DNA of 64,000 nt from Deinococcus rubellus (GTDB lineage: Bacteria > Deinococcota > Deinococci > Deinococcales > Deinococcaceae): positions 322,501-386,500 of the forward strand of contig NZ_CP104213.1 of the NCBI RefSeq assembly GCF_025244745.1, given 5' to 3'. Under the pieces are notes generated by a model, which saw only the letters and a list, made by a program, of their open reading frames with translations, was not told where the DNA came from and searched no databases. Shown here piece by piece: positions 29,165 to 44,453 of this stretch. Position numbers and translations under genes: made by a program. Numbering within the stretch: the stretch's first letter is position 1; each line of letters starts with the position of its first letter.

Positions 29165-30661
29165 TCAGTGCCCCCCGAAATGCCCCATCTGCGGCACGTT
29201 CGGCTTCCACTCGGGCCGCGCCACCACTTCCCCGAAGAGGTCGTACTCGTCACTCTCCTCGATACGGGCCTCCACGATGTCGCCGATCTTGACCTGTCCG
29301 GCGAATTCGCCCGCATACAGATACACCTGGCCGTCGATGCCCGGCGCGTCGCCCTTGGTCCGCCCGATCAAGCGGGTGCCGGGCGCGTCGTCCTCGTCGT
29401 CGTTGAACTCGTCGATGATGATCGGCAGAAGGCGGCCCACCTTCTGGCCTAGCTTCTCGGCGCTGATGCGCTGGGCCACTTCCATGAAGCGTGCCAGGCG
29501 CTCCTGCTTCACGTCCTCCGGCACAGGATTGGCGAGGGCGTTGGCGTCGGCTTCCTCCACGTCCGAATACGGGAAGGCACCCACCCGGTCCAGGCGGGCC
29601 TCTTCCAGAAAAGTCAGCAACTCCTGAAAGTCGGCCTCAGTCTCGCCGGGAAAGCCCACGATGAAGGTGCTGCGGATGGTGAGGTCAGGGCAGATCTCGC
29701 GCCAGCGCCTTATGGTGTCGAGCTGCTTGCCCGCACCGGGGCGGCGCATCAGCTTGAGAATCCGGGGGCTGGCGTGCTGAAGCGGCACGTCCAGATACGG
29801 CAGGATCTTGCCCGCCGCCATCAGCTCCACGACCTTCTCCACATGCGGATAGGGGTACACGTAGTGCATCCGTACCCAGGCCCCCATCTCGCCCAGCTTG
29901 ACGGCCAGATCGGTCAGGTGGGCGCGCACCTGGGTTTCCTGAAACTCGCTCTCGCGGTAGCGAACATCCACCCCGTAAGCGCTGGTGTCCTGCGAGATGA
30001 CCACCAGTTCCTTGGTGCCGCCCGCGATGAGCCGGTAGGCCTCGTAGAGCACCGCCCCGGCGTCTCGGCTAACCTGCTTGCCGCGCAGCTTGGGAATGAT
30101 GCAAAACGAGCAGGTGTGGTTGCACCCCTCGGCGATCTTGAGGTAGGCGAAGTGGCGCGGCGTGAGTTTCACACTCGGCGCGAACACGTCGCCGTGCCGG
30201 GTGTCTTCCCTGACAGGCAGTTGACGCGAACCCGGCGCGGCGGTGGGCAGCAGATCCGTGAAGGGGTGCTGCTCCATCGGCAGCAGCTCACGCACATGCC
30301 GCATCACGTCGTCCACCGCTTCCGAGCCGGTGATGGCGGCCACCTTGGGATGCCTTGCCAGGATCTTGTCGGGCCGCTCGCCCAGGCAGCCGGTCACGAT
30401 GACCTTCCCGGTGGCGTCCAGCGCCTCACCGATGGCTGACAGGCTCTCCTCCACGGCGGGCGTGATGAAGCCGCAGGTGTTGACGATCACCGTATCGGCC
30501 TCATTGTAATTGTCGGCGATCTGGTAGCCCTCGGCCCGGAGCTGGGTCAGGATACGCTCAGAATCGACCAGCGCTTTGGGGCAGCCCAGGCTGATAAAGC
30601 CCACTTTATTTTTGGTGCTGGGCGCGGTCAATTCGGTGCCCGATTCTAACAATGCAGTCAT
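29165..30661 (-). CDS. rimO: Ribosomal protein S12 methylthiotransferase RimO
   Basis: 498 residues from the ATG at 30661, which has GAGGAGAG about 10 nt upstream; the longer reading is rejected. The UPF0004 domain begins [16 protein letters not shown] with its three cysteines. The radical-SAM site is [13 protein letters not shown] (CxxxCxxC), and a TRAM domain ends the protein. It adds a methylthio group to Asp of ribosomal protein S12 using two Fe-S clusters. [11 protein letters not shown] rather than the MiaB form supports RimO. Confidence 0.96.
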   Translation of the reverse strand: MTALLESGTELTAPSTKNKVGFISLGCPKALVDSERILTQLRAEGYQIADNYNEADTVIVNTCGFITPAVEESLSAIGEALDATGKVIVTGCLGERPDKILARHPKVAAITGSEAVDDVMRHVRELLPMEQHPFTDLLPTAAPGSRQLPVREDTRHGDVFAPSVKLTPRHFAYLKIAEGCNHTCSFCIIPKLRGKQVSRDAGAVLYEAYRLIAGGTKELVVISQDTSAYGVDVRYRESEFQETQVRAHLTDLAVKLGEMGAWVRMHYVYPYPHVEKVVELMAAGKILPYLDVPLQHASPRILKLMRRPGAGKQLDTIRRWREICPDLTIRSTFIVGFPGETEADFQELLTFLEEARLDRVGAFPYSDVEEADANALANPVPEDVKQERLARFMEVAQRISAEKLGQKVGRLLPIIIDEFNDDEDDAPGTRLIGRTKGDAPGIDGQVYLYAGEFAGQVKIGDIVEARIEESDEYDLFGEVVARPEWKPNVPQMGHFGGH

Positions 30662-30760
30662 GTTGCTTTCTCTCCTCAGGGCGGCTTGGCCCAGAGGTGG
30701 GACGCCGCACATCAACCGAGGAGTATAGCGGGGCGGACAGGAAACAAAGGTGACTTTCTG

Positions 30761-31217
30761 TCAAATGCTGACTGAACTGCACTCAGTCCTCGCCCAGCCG
30801 CCCTCTCCCCATGATATTGCCTCCATGATGTCGTCGGGGGTCAGTTGCAGCAGTTCAGGTTCGTGAATCATGCTGCGCTCGGCCCACAGCTCTTGCAGCA
30901 CGGCGTCGAGCTTGCCATGCAGCTTGCGGGTGTCTTTGTTCCGAGCGTTCTGAATCAGGAACACCATCGGAAAGGTGACGATGGTGGTGCCGGTATTGAT
31001 GACCAGTTACCAGTTCTCTGAAAAGTGAATCAGCGGCCCGGTGATGGCCCAGACCAGCACGCTCGTCAGCGTCACAGCGAAGGCGGTGGGCTTGCCTGTG
31101 AAATCCGCCCGGTGAAATCCGCGATGTTCTGCGAGAAGGTCTGAAACTTGGCTTCCAGACTGGGCGGGCGGCGTCCGGGTTGAGTTGATCGGGGTCTGGC
31201 AGGTCTGAGAAAGGCAT
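30761..31217 (-). pseudogene. Low-affinity iron permease family gene, broken
   Basis: Pieces in different frames rebuild a Fet4-like short membrane protein: FQTFSQNIADFTG, then [44 protein letters not shown] and [21 protein letters not shown] 14-bp tandem duplication (31096-31123) shifts the frame inside DFTG. A TAA at 31007-31009 replaces the residue after SENW. The N-terminus, probably MPFSDLPDPDQ at 31217, also needs a frame change. The gene is almost certainly dead. Confidence 0.8.
31096..31123. repeat. 14-bp tandem duplication that breaks the iron permease gene
   Basis: CCTGTGAAATCCGC is followed directly by CCGGTGAAATCCGC, with one mismatch. As 14 is not a multiple of three it shifts the reading frame. 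This looks like a replication-slippage event. Confidence 0.85.
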
Positions 31218-31353
31218 TCAATCGTGGGATGTGGACCTGCCTGCCAGGTCCAAGTCAGTAAGCTCCAGGGGGCTTGCGCCCTCCGCTCAAGCCTCACTTG
31301 AATCGCCCGCCTGCCGAATCACCTGGTGGCTGAGCGGGCGCTAGGCTGGGGCC

Positions 31354-32673
<1,320 letters not shown>

Positions 32674-32724
32674 ACCCTGGGCCGCCGGTCAAACCCAGCC
32701 GGACAACTCTGTTACCCTTAATCC

Positions 32725-33183
32725 ATGCGTCTCATCCTGCTGATCATCGTGTTGGTGCTGCACCTGGTGTTCGGCCTGCTCAACATTTCCTCGCTGCTGG
32801 CTGTGCACGACATCAATATGGGCTTCGCCGTCTACACCGGACCGCTGGGCCTCATTCTGCTGATCACCAGCGCTCTGGTGGCGGTGCTGGCCTATGTGGC
32901 TGCCAGCTTCAGTACCCTGCGCCGTGAGGCCGACACCGCCAAACTGCTGCGCGACCTCGACTCGGTGCGCCAGAGCCTGGACAGTCAGGAAGCCAGCCGC
33001 TTCGCGCAGCTTCAGAGCAGCCTCGACAAGCGCTTCATCGGTCTGGATGCCCAGCTCACCCAGGGCCGCGCTTTGCCCAGCAGCGCCGTGAGCCTGGACA
33101 AAGATGGCGTGGTCACGTCGGCCCAGCTTAGCCAGGAAATGGGCGCCCTGAACGCCTATCTGCGCCGCAAACTGGGCGACTGA
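32725..33183 (+). CDS. Hypothetical membrane protein, LapA-like
   Basis: 152 residues. There are two membrane helices (LILLIIVLVLHLVFGLL and LGLILLITSALVAVLAYVAAS) with a short loop between. A cytoplasmic, charged, probably coiled-coil tail follows (LRREADTAKLLRDLDSVRQSLDSQEASRFAQLQSSLDKRF). The layout resembles lipopolysaccharide-assembly protein A-domain proteins, but the match is by shape only. TACCCT ends 6 nt before the ATG. It lies 50 nt after deoA and upstream of accD. Confidence 0.75.
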   Translation: MRLILLIIVLVLHLVFGLLNISSLLAVHDINMGFAVYTGPLGLILLITSALVAVLAYVAASFSTLRREADTAKLLRDLDSVRQSLDSQEASRFAQLQSSLDKRFIGLDAQLTQGRALPSSAVSLDKDGVVTSAQLSQEMGALNAYLRRKLGD

Positions 33184-33302
33184 GCCGGGCCAGCACGCAG
33201 GAGTCAGCACGCCAGATCAGGAGTTTGAACCGGGTTCATTCAGGCCGCAGGCAACCTCCGCCGCGCCGCGCCGCTAGAATGCCGTGATAAAGGAGCATTG
33301 CC

Positions 33303-34177
33303 TTGGCCCTCGACAAGTTTTTTCGCAGGCGTCGCCCGCAGGTCAACCCGCCCAGCGAAGCCGACACCCCCGATCTGTGGGGCAAGTGTCCCCAGTGCAA
33401 GGAAAACGTCTATCTGCGCGATCTGGCGCTGAATGCCTACGTCTGCCCCAACTGCGGCTTCCACCACCGTCTGGGAGCCAGCAAGCGGGCCGAAGTGCTG
33501 CTCGACGCACCGATCTGGGCGTGGTCGGGCCGGGTGCATCCGGTGGACGCCCTGAATTTCCGCGACACTGAGAGTTACCCGGAACGCCTGGCACGTGCCC
33601 AGGCCAAGACGGGTCGCCCCGACGCCATCCTGACCGGGCGCGGCCAGATCGAGGGCGTCAGCGTGGCCGTCGCCATCATGGACTTCGAGTTTTCCGGCGG
33701 CAGCATGGGCAGCGTGGTGGGCGAGGAAATTGCCCGTGCCGCCGAGCGGGCCGGTGAGGAGGGCCTGCCGCTGGTTCTGGTGGCCGCGTCCGGCGGGGCC
33801 AGGATGCAGGAAAGTGCCCTCTCGCTGATGCAGATGGCCAAGACGACGGTAGCCCTGGAAGCCTTATCACGGCGCGGCCTGCCCTACATCAGCATCCTGA
33901 CCGACCCGACCACCGGGGGCGTCACGGCCAGTTTTGCCACCATCGCCGACGTGATCGTGGCCGAGCCGGGGGCACTGATCGGGTTCGCTGGGCCGCGCGT
34001 CATCCAGCAGACCATCCGCCAGAGCTTGCCGGAGGGCTTCCAGCGCGCCGAGTTTCTGCTCGAACACGGCATGGTGGACATGATCGTGGACCGCAGGCAG
34101 CAGAGAAGCGAACTCGCCAAGCTGTTGCGGCTCCTGCACCCCGCCGCTTTTGCTCCTGCCCAGCCGGAGCGGGCTTC

Positions 34178-34181
<4 letters not shown>
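33303..34181 (+). CDS. accD: Acetyl-CoA carboxylase carboxyltransferase subunit beta
   Basis: 292 residues starting at TTG ([13 protein letters not shown]), with AAGGAG 6 nt upstream. The zinc ribbon is complete: CPQC and CPNC pairs spaced by 15 residues ([15 protein letters not shown] between). The crotonase-fold carboxyltransferase domain follows, with [18 protein letters not shown] and [11 protein letters not shown]. With AccA it moves the carboxyl group from biotin to acetyl-CoA, the first step of fatty-acid synthesis. Its stop overlaps the accA start. Confidence 0.96.
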
Positions 34182-35146
<965 letters not shown>

Positions 35147-35287
35147 GGAGCGCTGAGTTGCAACTGACTGGGAGGGCCACGCTGCTGGGGTGCAGCCGCT
35201 TTGCATTGTGGGGAAGATCGAAAGAATTTGAGTTTGGATAAGTTCAGAAAGTTAATCTGGGTCCGTATTGATATATCGACAGTCGGC

Positions 35288-36460
35288 TTACGGCTTTTCG
35301 AGTCGGTGATATTGGGCAGGACGACCCTGCTCATCCATCCAGACGATCCAACCATTTTTAGAAGCGCCAGAAATATCGTCTGCCGCCGTGCTCGGTGAAG
35401 TGTATTCCACATTTTTGAGGTAACGCAGCCGCCCATCTTCTAGCAAAGCAACTTCACCCGCGTCCAACATGGCTCGACGGCGTTTGCCTACAGATGCGGC
35501 GTACTCCTTGACCTCAGCGCTGGCAATACTTCCCGCTTGAACGACCCATTTGCCCACTGCCGGAAAATAAAAGGCGCGGGCATCCGCCTGCCCAGGCTGA
35601 TACCGGAAGGCAATTTCACTCGGCGCAGGGCCTGTCAGCCCGCCTGATTTCGCCGCTGAGAACTCCGGTTTGGCCGCTTTCGTCGGTTGCGCCTTGGGTT
35701 GCCACCCGCTCTTTTGGGCTTCCGGTTGCTTGGATTGCGGTCCGTCTGGACTGAGGGGCTGACTCTGCACCGCGCCGAGGAGCACGTCGCGCTCGGCCTC
35801 GGTGATCAGACGCATTCTGACCGCCGCTGCCGCCGCCTTCTCGAAACTGGCAATGTCATATTCGCTTTGCACGTCTTCGACAATCGGGCGCTTTTCCAAA
35901 TGAATTTGGGCTTCGTCACGCCGCTTTTGCTGGGCCTGCTGGACTTCCGAAAGCCGAGTCTCAAACGCACCGCTCGTCCAGCTTGCTGCGTCCAGTACGG
36001 CGGCAAGATCACTAGAAAACACCCCGGCGGCTTTCTGGACGAGTTCGAGCTTCAGGACAATGCGCTCGGAGTACGGGCCTTGCATGTGCTCGTCAATGAC
36101 CACCCACACCCGACCATCGGTCAGCAGCGCCCAGCGAATCCCCTTGCCGCCCGCGTAGGCAGCGACTTGCTGATAGTCCTTGTCATGGAGGCCGACGTTC
36201 ATTCCTTTAAGTTCAAGCACGAACTGATACTTGCCCGCCACGACGCGCAAATCCGGTCGAAAGCCGCCCTTGTCGGTTTCCTCGGGAATCACTTCCGCCG
36301 GATTCCAGATATCGAAGCCTGCCGCTTGCAGAAGAGGCAACACGATGGCCTGCCGCACCACAGCTTCGCCCGGACTGGGCTGGCTGGAGAGCCAGTGTTG
36401 GATGACTTTGACGACTTGGGTCACACGCTCACGTCTCATGGGAGTTTGTTCGGCGGGCAT
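35288..36460 (-). CDS. PD-(D/E)XK nuclease-like protein with C-terminal DUF4357 domain
   Basis: 390 residues. The N-terminal half resembles the type I restriction HsdR N-terminal nuclease: E32, D70 (GGFRPDLRV) and E83-x-K85 (FVLELKG) make a plausible PD-(D/E)XK site. A charged middle (about 150-290) is partly helical and partly disordered (Q/K/P-rich). The C-terminal 100 residues match DUF4357: ARAFYFPAVGKWVVQAGS, RRRAMLDAGEVALLEDG, then YTSPSTAADDISG and NGWIVW. No helicase, specificity or methylase gene adjoins it. TAAACT lies 8 nt before the ATG. It diverges from the pullulanase gene. Confidence 0.78.
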   Translation of the reverse strand: MPAEQTPMRRERVTQVVKVIQHWLSSQPSPGEAVVRQAIVLPLLQAAGFDIWNPAEVIPEETDKGGFRPDLRVVAGKYQFVLELKGMNVGLHDKDYQQVAAYAGGKGIRWALLTDGRVWVVIDEHMQGPYSERIVLKLELVQKAAGVFSSDLAAVLDAASWTSGAFETRLSEVQQAQQKRRDEAQIHLEKRPIVEDVQSEYDIASFEKAAAAAVRMRLITEAERDVLLGAVQSQPLSPDGPQSKQPEAQKSGWQPKAQPTKAAKPEFSAAKSGGLTGPAPSEIAFRYQPGQADARAFYFPAVGKWVVQAGSIASAEVKEYAASVGKRRRAMLDAGEVALLEDGRLRYLKNVEYTSPSTAADDISGASKNGWIVWMDEQGRPAQYHRLEKP

Positions 36461-36493
36461 GTTTCAAAAGTTTAGCGGAAGGGCCGAACATTC

Positions 36494-36524
36494 TTTCAAC
36501 GTTGAGCGCCCGATCGTCTACACT
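36494..36524. promoter_or_regulatory. Divergent promoter region with palindrome TCAACGTTGA
   Basis: A perfect 10-bp palindrome (36496-36505) covers the -35 area of both genes. For pullulanase, TTCAAC (36495-36500) and TACACT (36519-36524) are 18 bp apart. For the nuclease, TTGAAA (36494-36499 reversed) and TAAACT (36469-36474) are 19 bp apart. It is a candidate shared operator. Confidence 0.45.
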
Positions 36525-36534
36525 CTCCCCTACC

Positions 36535-39897
<3,363 letters not shown>

Positions 39898-39980
39898 GAC
39901 GCTCCAACCCAGCCCACTTCATCCTCATCCTCCAGAAACGCGCTATTCCTGGGGGATGAAGCCAGGCCGGGCACACACGC

Positions 39981-41546
39981 ATGGGTGATCTGAGCGGCGA
40001 ACTGGGCCGGGCCGGGTCGGGCGCGGCGCAGGCCCAGAGCCGTGATCAGGCCCAGTTCGTGCGCCGCCGGGGGTTGTACGTCGGGGCCATTCTGACCGGG
40101 GCGCTGGTGGGGCTGCTGGTCACGGCCTTCCGGTTGCTGCTCGGCATGCTGGAACTGCGGCGGGCCACCTGGACGCCCGCGCTGATCGTACTCGCGCCGA
40201 TGCTCGGGGAGGTGTTCAGTGTCTGGCTGGTGCGGCGGGCCGAGCCGAGCGCATCGGGCAGCGGCATTCCGCAGCTCAAGGCGGTGCTGCACCTGCTGAG
40301 ATTCTTTCCCTGGCCGCGCGTGCTGCCCATCAAGTTTGTGGGCGGGCTGGCGGCGATGGGGTCGGGGCTGCCGCTGGGCCGCGAGGGGCCGAGTGTGCAG
40401 ATGGGCGGCAGCCTCGGCGCGGCAGTGGCCCAGCTCACCCACGCCCGCCCGCAGCGCCGCCTGACCCTGATCGCCGCCGGGGCCGGGGCCGGGCTGGCCG
40501 CCGCCTTCAACGCCCCGCTGGCCGGGGTCACCTTCGTGCTGGAAGAATTGCAGCGCGATTTCACGCCGATGGTGTTCACGGCGGCGCTGATCGCCTGTAC
40601 TGTGGCCGACACGGTGACCCGCAGCCTGGCCGGGCAGACTCCAGTGTTCACCCTGCCGTTCTTCGCCGCGCCGCGCCTGGCAGCGCTGCCGCTCTTTTTG
40701 CTGCTGGGCCTGCTGTGCGGCCTGGCGGGCGTGGTGTTCAACAGATCGCTGCTGCGCTCGCTCGATCTGGTCGCTCGCGTCCGCTCGCCGCTGCTGCTGG
40801 CGGCCCTCTGTGGGCTCGGTGTCGGGGCGCTGGGTTACTTCGTGCCGAGCGTGCTGGGCAGCGGGCACGCGGTGGTCGAGGCGGCGGCGCAGGGGAAGGT
40901 GGCGCTGCTTACTGCCGTCTTCTGGCTGGTGCTGAGACTCCTCGTCACGCTGGCGGGCTACGCGCCCGGCACGCCCGGCGGCATCTTCGCGCCGCTGCTG
41001 GTCATGGGCGCGCTGCTGGGGGCGGCCTTCGGACACCTCGCCGCGCCGCTGGCCGGTGACACGCCCGCTGGGCTGTTTGCGGTGGTGGGGATGGCGGCCT
41101 TGTTCAGTGGGGTGGTCCGCGCCCCACTCACGGCCGTCGTGCTGATCGTGGAGATGACCGGCAGCTATCCGCTGATGCTGCCGCTGCTGGCGGCCTGCTT
41201 CGTCGCCTACGCGGTGGCTGAGCGGCTGCGCGACGCCCCGATCTACGACGCGCTGCTGTCGCGTGAGCTGCGGCTGCGCTCCCCCGACGCGGTGCTGCTG
41301 CCCGAGATCATGGACGTGAGCCTGCGCCTGCAACCTGGCGCGCCGTTCGAGGGTCGCCCGGTCCGCGACCTGGGCCTGCCCCCCGGCTGCGTCATCGTGG
41401 AGATTGAGCGGGAGGGCCGCAGCCTGCTGCCGCACGGCGACACCGAACTCCAGGCGGGCGATTTGCTCCACGTACGCCTGGCCCCCGAAGCGGCGGACGC
41501 TTACGGGCGGCTACGGGCCGGAACCGGGCACCACTCGGAGCACTGA
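39981..41546 (+). CDS. ClC-family chloride channel/antiporter with C-terminal TrkA-C domain
   Basis: 521 residues. The three ClC anion-site motifs are present: GSGIPQLKAVL, GREGPSVQMGG (with the gating Glu) and GTPGGIFAPLLVMG, along with about 10-12 membrane helices. After about residue 430 a soluble RCK/TrkA-C type domain follows (LQPGAPFEGRPVRDLGLPPGCVIVEIEREG), which probably senses a ligand. It exchanges or conducts chloride. It follows the pullulanase after 83 nt but is probably an independent unit. Confidence 0.92.
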   Translation: MGDLSGELGRAGSGAAQAQSRDQAQFVRRRGLYVGAILTGALVGLLVTAFRLLLGMLELRRATWTPALIVLAPMLGEVFSVWLVRRAEPSASGSGIPQLKAVLHLLRFFPWPRVLPIKFVGGLAAMGSGLPLGREGPSVQMGGSLGAAVAQLTHARPQRRLTLIAAGAGAGLAAAFNAPLAGVTFVLEELQRDFTPMVFTAALIACTVADTVTRSLAGQTPVFTLPFFAAPRLAALPLFLLLGLLCGLAGVVFNRSLLRSLDLVARVRSPLLLAALCGLGVGALGYFVPSVLGSGHAVVEAAAQGKVALLTAVFWLVLRLLVTLAGYAPGTPGGIFAPLLVMGALLGAAFGHLAAPLAGDTPAGLFAVVGMAALFSGVVRAPLTAVVLIVEMTGSYPLMLPLLAACFVAYAVAERLRDAPIYDALLSRELRLRSPDAVLLPEIMDVSLRLQPGAPFEGRPVRDLGLPPGCVIVEIEREGRSLLPHGDTELQAGDLLHVRLAPEAADAYGRLRAGTGHHSEH

Positions 41547-41601
41547 GGCGTCCCCCGGATCAGAGTGCTTGGGCCGGGTTGTCCAGCAGCGACGATCTGG
41601 C

Positions 41602-41619
41602 AGCGAAATCGGTTTCGCT
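41602..41619. promoter_or_regulatory. LacI-family type operator of the sugar operon
   Basis: AGCGAAATCGGTTTCGCT, a palindrome containing exactly GAAAnCGnTTTC, the LacI/GalR-family consensus. It overlaps a plausible -35 (TTTCGC, 41613-41618) that is 16 bp from TACCCT (41635-41640). Repression released by a sugar or sugar product is inferred. No LacI-type gene is in the window. Confidence 0.65.
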
Positions 41620-41753
41620 CCTCTGCTTTTGTGTTACCCTCAGTCCATCAACAGCGGACCTCAAACGCGGCCAAACCGCCTGGCCTGGGCGTCGTTCTTC
41701 CATCCAAAAATTCAAGTTGCTTTTGCTCGTCTCCTTCACAGACAGGTGAACCC

Positions 41754-43289
41754 TTGAGCCAACTTCCAGCTGCTGAATTCATCAACGTCACCAAAGCCTT
41801 TGGGCCAGTGCAAGTCCTGCACGGGGTCAGTTTCGCCATTGCTGCCGGAGAAATCCACGCCCTGATCGGTGAGAACGGCGCGGGCAAATCCACCCTGATG
41901 AAGATTCTGGGAGGCTATCAGCCGCCGACTTCCGGCGAGGTCCTGCTCTCGGGGCAGCCGGCACACTTTGGCAGCAGCCGCGACGCCGAGGAAGAAGGTG
42001 TGGTGCTGATTCATCAGGAATTCAATCTGGCCGATGACCTGACGGTGGCGCAGAATGTTTTTCTGGGCCGCGAACTCGGCGGGGCGCTGCTCAACGACGC
42101 GGCCATGAACCGTGAGGCGGCGGCGGCCCTCGCGCGGCTGGGCGTGCCGATCGCGCCGACGCGCAAGGTGCGTGAGCTGAGCGTGCCGCAAAAGCAGCTC
42201 GTCGAGATTGCCAAGGCGCTCGCGCGTGACGCGAGGCTGCTGATCATGGATGAACCCACCGCCAGTCTGACCGTGCGCGAAACCGACGTGCTGTTTGACC
42301 TCATCAGGAAGCTCAGGAGTGCGGGCGTGACCATTCTCTATATCAGCCACAAACTCGAAGAGGTCAAGGCGCTGGCCGATACGGTCACGGTGCTGCGCGA
42401 CGGCGCGGTGGTGTCCAGTGGCCCGGCCGGTGAGCTGACCCCGCATGAGATGGCCAACCGGATGGTGGGGCGCGAACTGGAGGATATGTTTCCGCCGAAG
42501 GGCCAGCCGGGAGAACAGGAACTGCTGCACGTGGAGGCGCTGAGCGTGCCCGGCTGGGCGCAGGACATTTCGTTCACCCTGCACGCGGGCGAGGTGCTGG
42601 GCCTGGCCGGACTCGTCGGTTCAGGCCGCACCGAACTGTTCGAGGGGCTGCTGGGCCTGCGCCCGCGCACGCTGGGTGAAGTCCGAATCGCTGGAAAAGC
42701 CGTGCGCCTGCGCAGTCCCGGCGACGCCGCCCGCGCTGGACTGGTGTACCTGTCCGAAGACCGCAAGGGCAAGGGCCTGCTGGTTGACTTCAAGCTGCGT
42801 CCCAATCTGACCCTGACCACCTTGCAGCACTACGCCCACCCCTTCCTTGACATCGGCGCGGAGCAGGCGGCGCTGGAGCGGGCCGCCCGCGACTACAACA
42901 TCCGCACTGGGCGGCTGGACGTGGAAGCCCGGCTGCTCTCCGGCGGCAACCAGCAAAAGCTGGCGCTGGCCCGCATTCTGGAAGCTGATCCGCAGGTCAT
43001 CGTGCTGGACGAGCCGACTCGTGGGGTGGACGTGGGTGCCAAGCGCGAGATTTACCTGCTGATTCAGCGCCTGGCCGAGAGTGGCAAGGGCGTCATCGTG
43101 ATTTCCAGCGAACTGGGTGAACTGCTGGGTCTCAGCCAGCGCCTGCTGGTGGTGCGTGAGGGCCGGATCGTGGGTGAGCTTTCAGGTGAAGAAATAAATG
43201 AGCAGGAAGTCATTCAGTACGCCACTGGTCTGAAGGTTGCTGTCCCCAAAGCCACTGGTTCGTCTATCAAGTCCCTGGAGAGCGCGTGA
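41754..43289 (+). CDS. Sugar ABC transporter ATP-binding protein (RbsA/MglA family, two ATPase domains)
   Basis: 511 residues from TTG 41754 ([17 protein letters not shown]), with AGGTGA 4 nt upstream. The longer reading from 41565 covers non-conserved leader sequence. Domain 1 has Walker A GENGAGKS and Walker [11 protein letters not shown]. Domain 2 has [10 protein letters not shown] in place of Walker A, signature LLSGGNQQK and [17 protein letters not shown]. This degenerate second site is normal for the CUT2 family. It powers import by the next two genes, and its stop overlaps the permease start (GTGA). Confidence 0.93.
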   Translation: MSQLPAAEFINVTKAFGPVQVLHGVSFAIAAGEIHALIGENGAGKSTLMKILGGYQPPTSGEVLLSGQPAHFGSSRDAEEEGVVLIHQEFNLADDLTVAQNVFLGRELGGALLNDAAMNREAAAALARLGVPIAPTRKVRELSVPQKQLVEIAKALARDARLLIMDEPTASLTVRETDVLFDLIRKLRSAGVTILYISHKLEEVKALADTVTVLRDGAVVSSGPAGELTPHEMANRMVGRELEDMFPPKGQPGEQELLHVEALSVPGWAQDISFTLHAGEVLGLAGLVGSGRTELFEGLLGLRPRTLGEVRIAGKAVRLRSPGDAARAGLVYLSEDRKGKGLLVDFKLRPNLTLTTLQHYAHPFLDIGAEQAALERAARDYNIRTGRLDVEARLLSGGNQQKLALARILEADPQVIVLDEPTRGVDVGAKREIYLLIQRLAESGKGVIVISSELGELLGLSQRLLVVREGRIVGELSGEEINEQEVIQYATGLKVAVPKATGSSIKSLESA

Positions 43290-44296
43290 CCACCCCCACC
43301 GGAAAATCGTCCGACAACCCGCCCGCCCCGCGCCCCTCGGTGCTGTCACGAATAGGCAGCCTGGGGCCGCTGCTGGGCCTCCTCGCCCTGATGATCGTCG
43401 CCACCGCGCTCAATCCCGATTTCCTGACCCTCTCCAACCTGTCGAACGTGCTGACCCGCGCCGCCTTCATCGGCATCATCGCGGTGGGAGCCACCTTCGT
43501 GATCATCTCGGGCGGGATTGACCTTTCAGTCGGCTCAATGGCCGCCTTGATCGCCGGTTCGATGATCCTGATCATGAATGCCATTAGTCCGGGCGTGGGC
43601 ACCGTCGGCATCATCGTCATCGGGATGCTGTGTGCCCTGCTCATCGGGGCGGGGGCGGGCCTGCTCCACGGTACGGTCATTACGCGGGGACGCATCGAGC
43701 CGTTTATCGTCACGCTGGGCACGCTGGGCATCTTCCGCTCGGTGCTGACGTATCTCTCGCAGGGCGGCAGCATCTCACTGAACAACACCCTCAGCGACGC
43801 CTACAGTCCGGTCTTCTACGGCAAATTCCTGGGCATTCCGATTCCGATTCTGGTATTCACCGCCGTCGCGCTGCTGGGCGGGTTGATTCTCAACCGCACC
43901 CGCTACGGCCGCTACGTGCAGGCCACCGGCAGCAACGAGCAGGTGGCCCGCTACGCCGCCGTGGACGTGACCCGCGTCAAGATCATTACCTACGTTATCC
44001 AGGGCGTCTGCGTGGCGCTGGCGACGCTGCTGTATGTCCCCAGACTCGGCAGCGCCAGTCCCAGCACCGGCCTGCTGTGGGAGCTGGAAGCCATTGCCGC
44101 CGTTATCATCGGCGGTACGGCCCTCAAGGGCGGCTCCGGGCGCATCTGGGGCACGGTGGTGGGCGCGATTCTGCTCGTCACCATCGAGAATGTCCTCAAC
44201 CTCACCTCCATCATCAGTGTGTACCTGAATGCCGCCGTGCAGGGCGTGGTCATCATCATCGTGGCGTTTATGCAGCGCGGGAAGAAGGCGGGATGA
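43286..44296 (+). CDS. Sugar ABC transporter permease (RbsC family)
   Basis: 336 residues starting at GTG within the ATPase stop. About ten helices and CUT2 motifs are present: [38 protein letters not shown], and [20 protein letters not shown]. It forms a homodimeric channel for a monosaccharide or polyol. A hairpin lies after the stop, before the binding protein. Confidence 0.93.
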   Translation: MTTPTGKSSDNPPAPRPSVLSRIGSLGPLLGLLALMIVATALNPDFLTLSNLSNVLTRAAFIGIIAVGATFVIISGGIDLSVGSMAALIAGSMILIMNAISPGVGTVGIIVIGMLCALLIGAGAGLLHGTVITRGRIEPFIVTLGTLGIFRSVLTYLSQGGSISLNNTLSDAYSPVFYGKFLGIPIPILVFTAVALLGGLILNRTRYGRYVQATGSNEQVARYAAVDVTRVKIITYVIQGVCVALATLLYVPRLGSASPSTGLLWELEAIAAVIIGGTALKGGSGRIWGTVVGAILLVTIENVLNLTSIISVYLNAAVQGVVIIIVAFMQRGKKAG

Positions 44297-44304
44297 AGCT
44301 GGTC

Positions 44305-44339
44305 TTCAGGCCCCAGAAGCCGCCCTAGCAGGGCCTGAA
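44305..44339 (+). other. Intercistronic hairpin before the sugar binding-protein gene
   Basis: TTCAGGCCC (44305-44313) and GGGCCTGAA (44331-44339), a 9-bp perfect stem with a 17-nt loop, in the 157-nt gap. It has no T tract. It may be a processing or stability element that allows higher expression of the binding protein. Confidence 0.45.
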
Positions 44340-44453
44340 CGTACATTCACTGCGCCCGCCCCCGCGCCCATCCGTTTTCGTTCCAGTCCTCTCCCCCGCA
44401 AAGGGAGTCAACGACAAAAGCCGTTCTCGCCTCTCGCCGCACAAGGAGTCACC

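Noticed and set aside
35288..36460. The nuclease-DUF4357 gene as part of a complete defence island
   Set aside because: Neighbours are accA and pullulanase; no other defence gene is present within the window.
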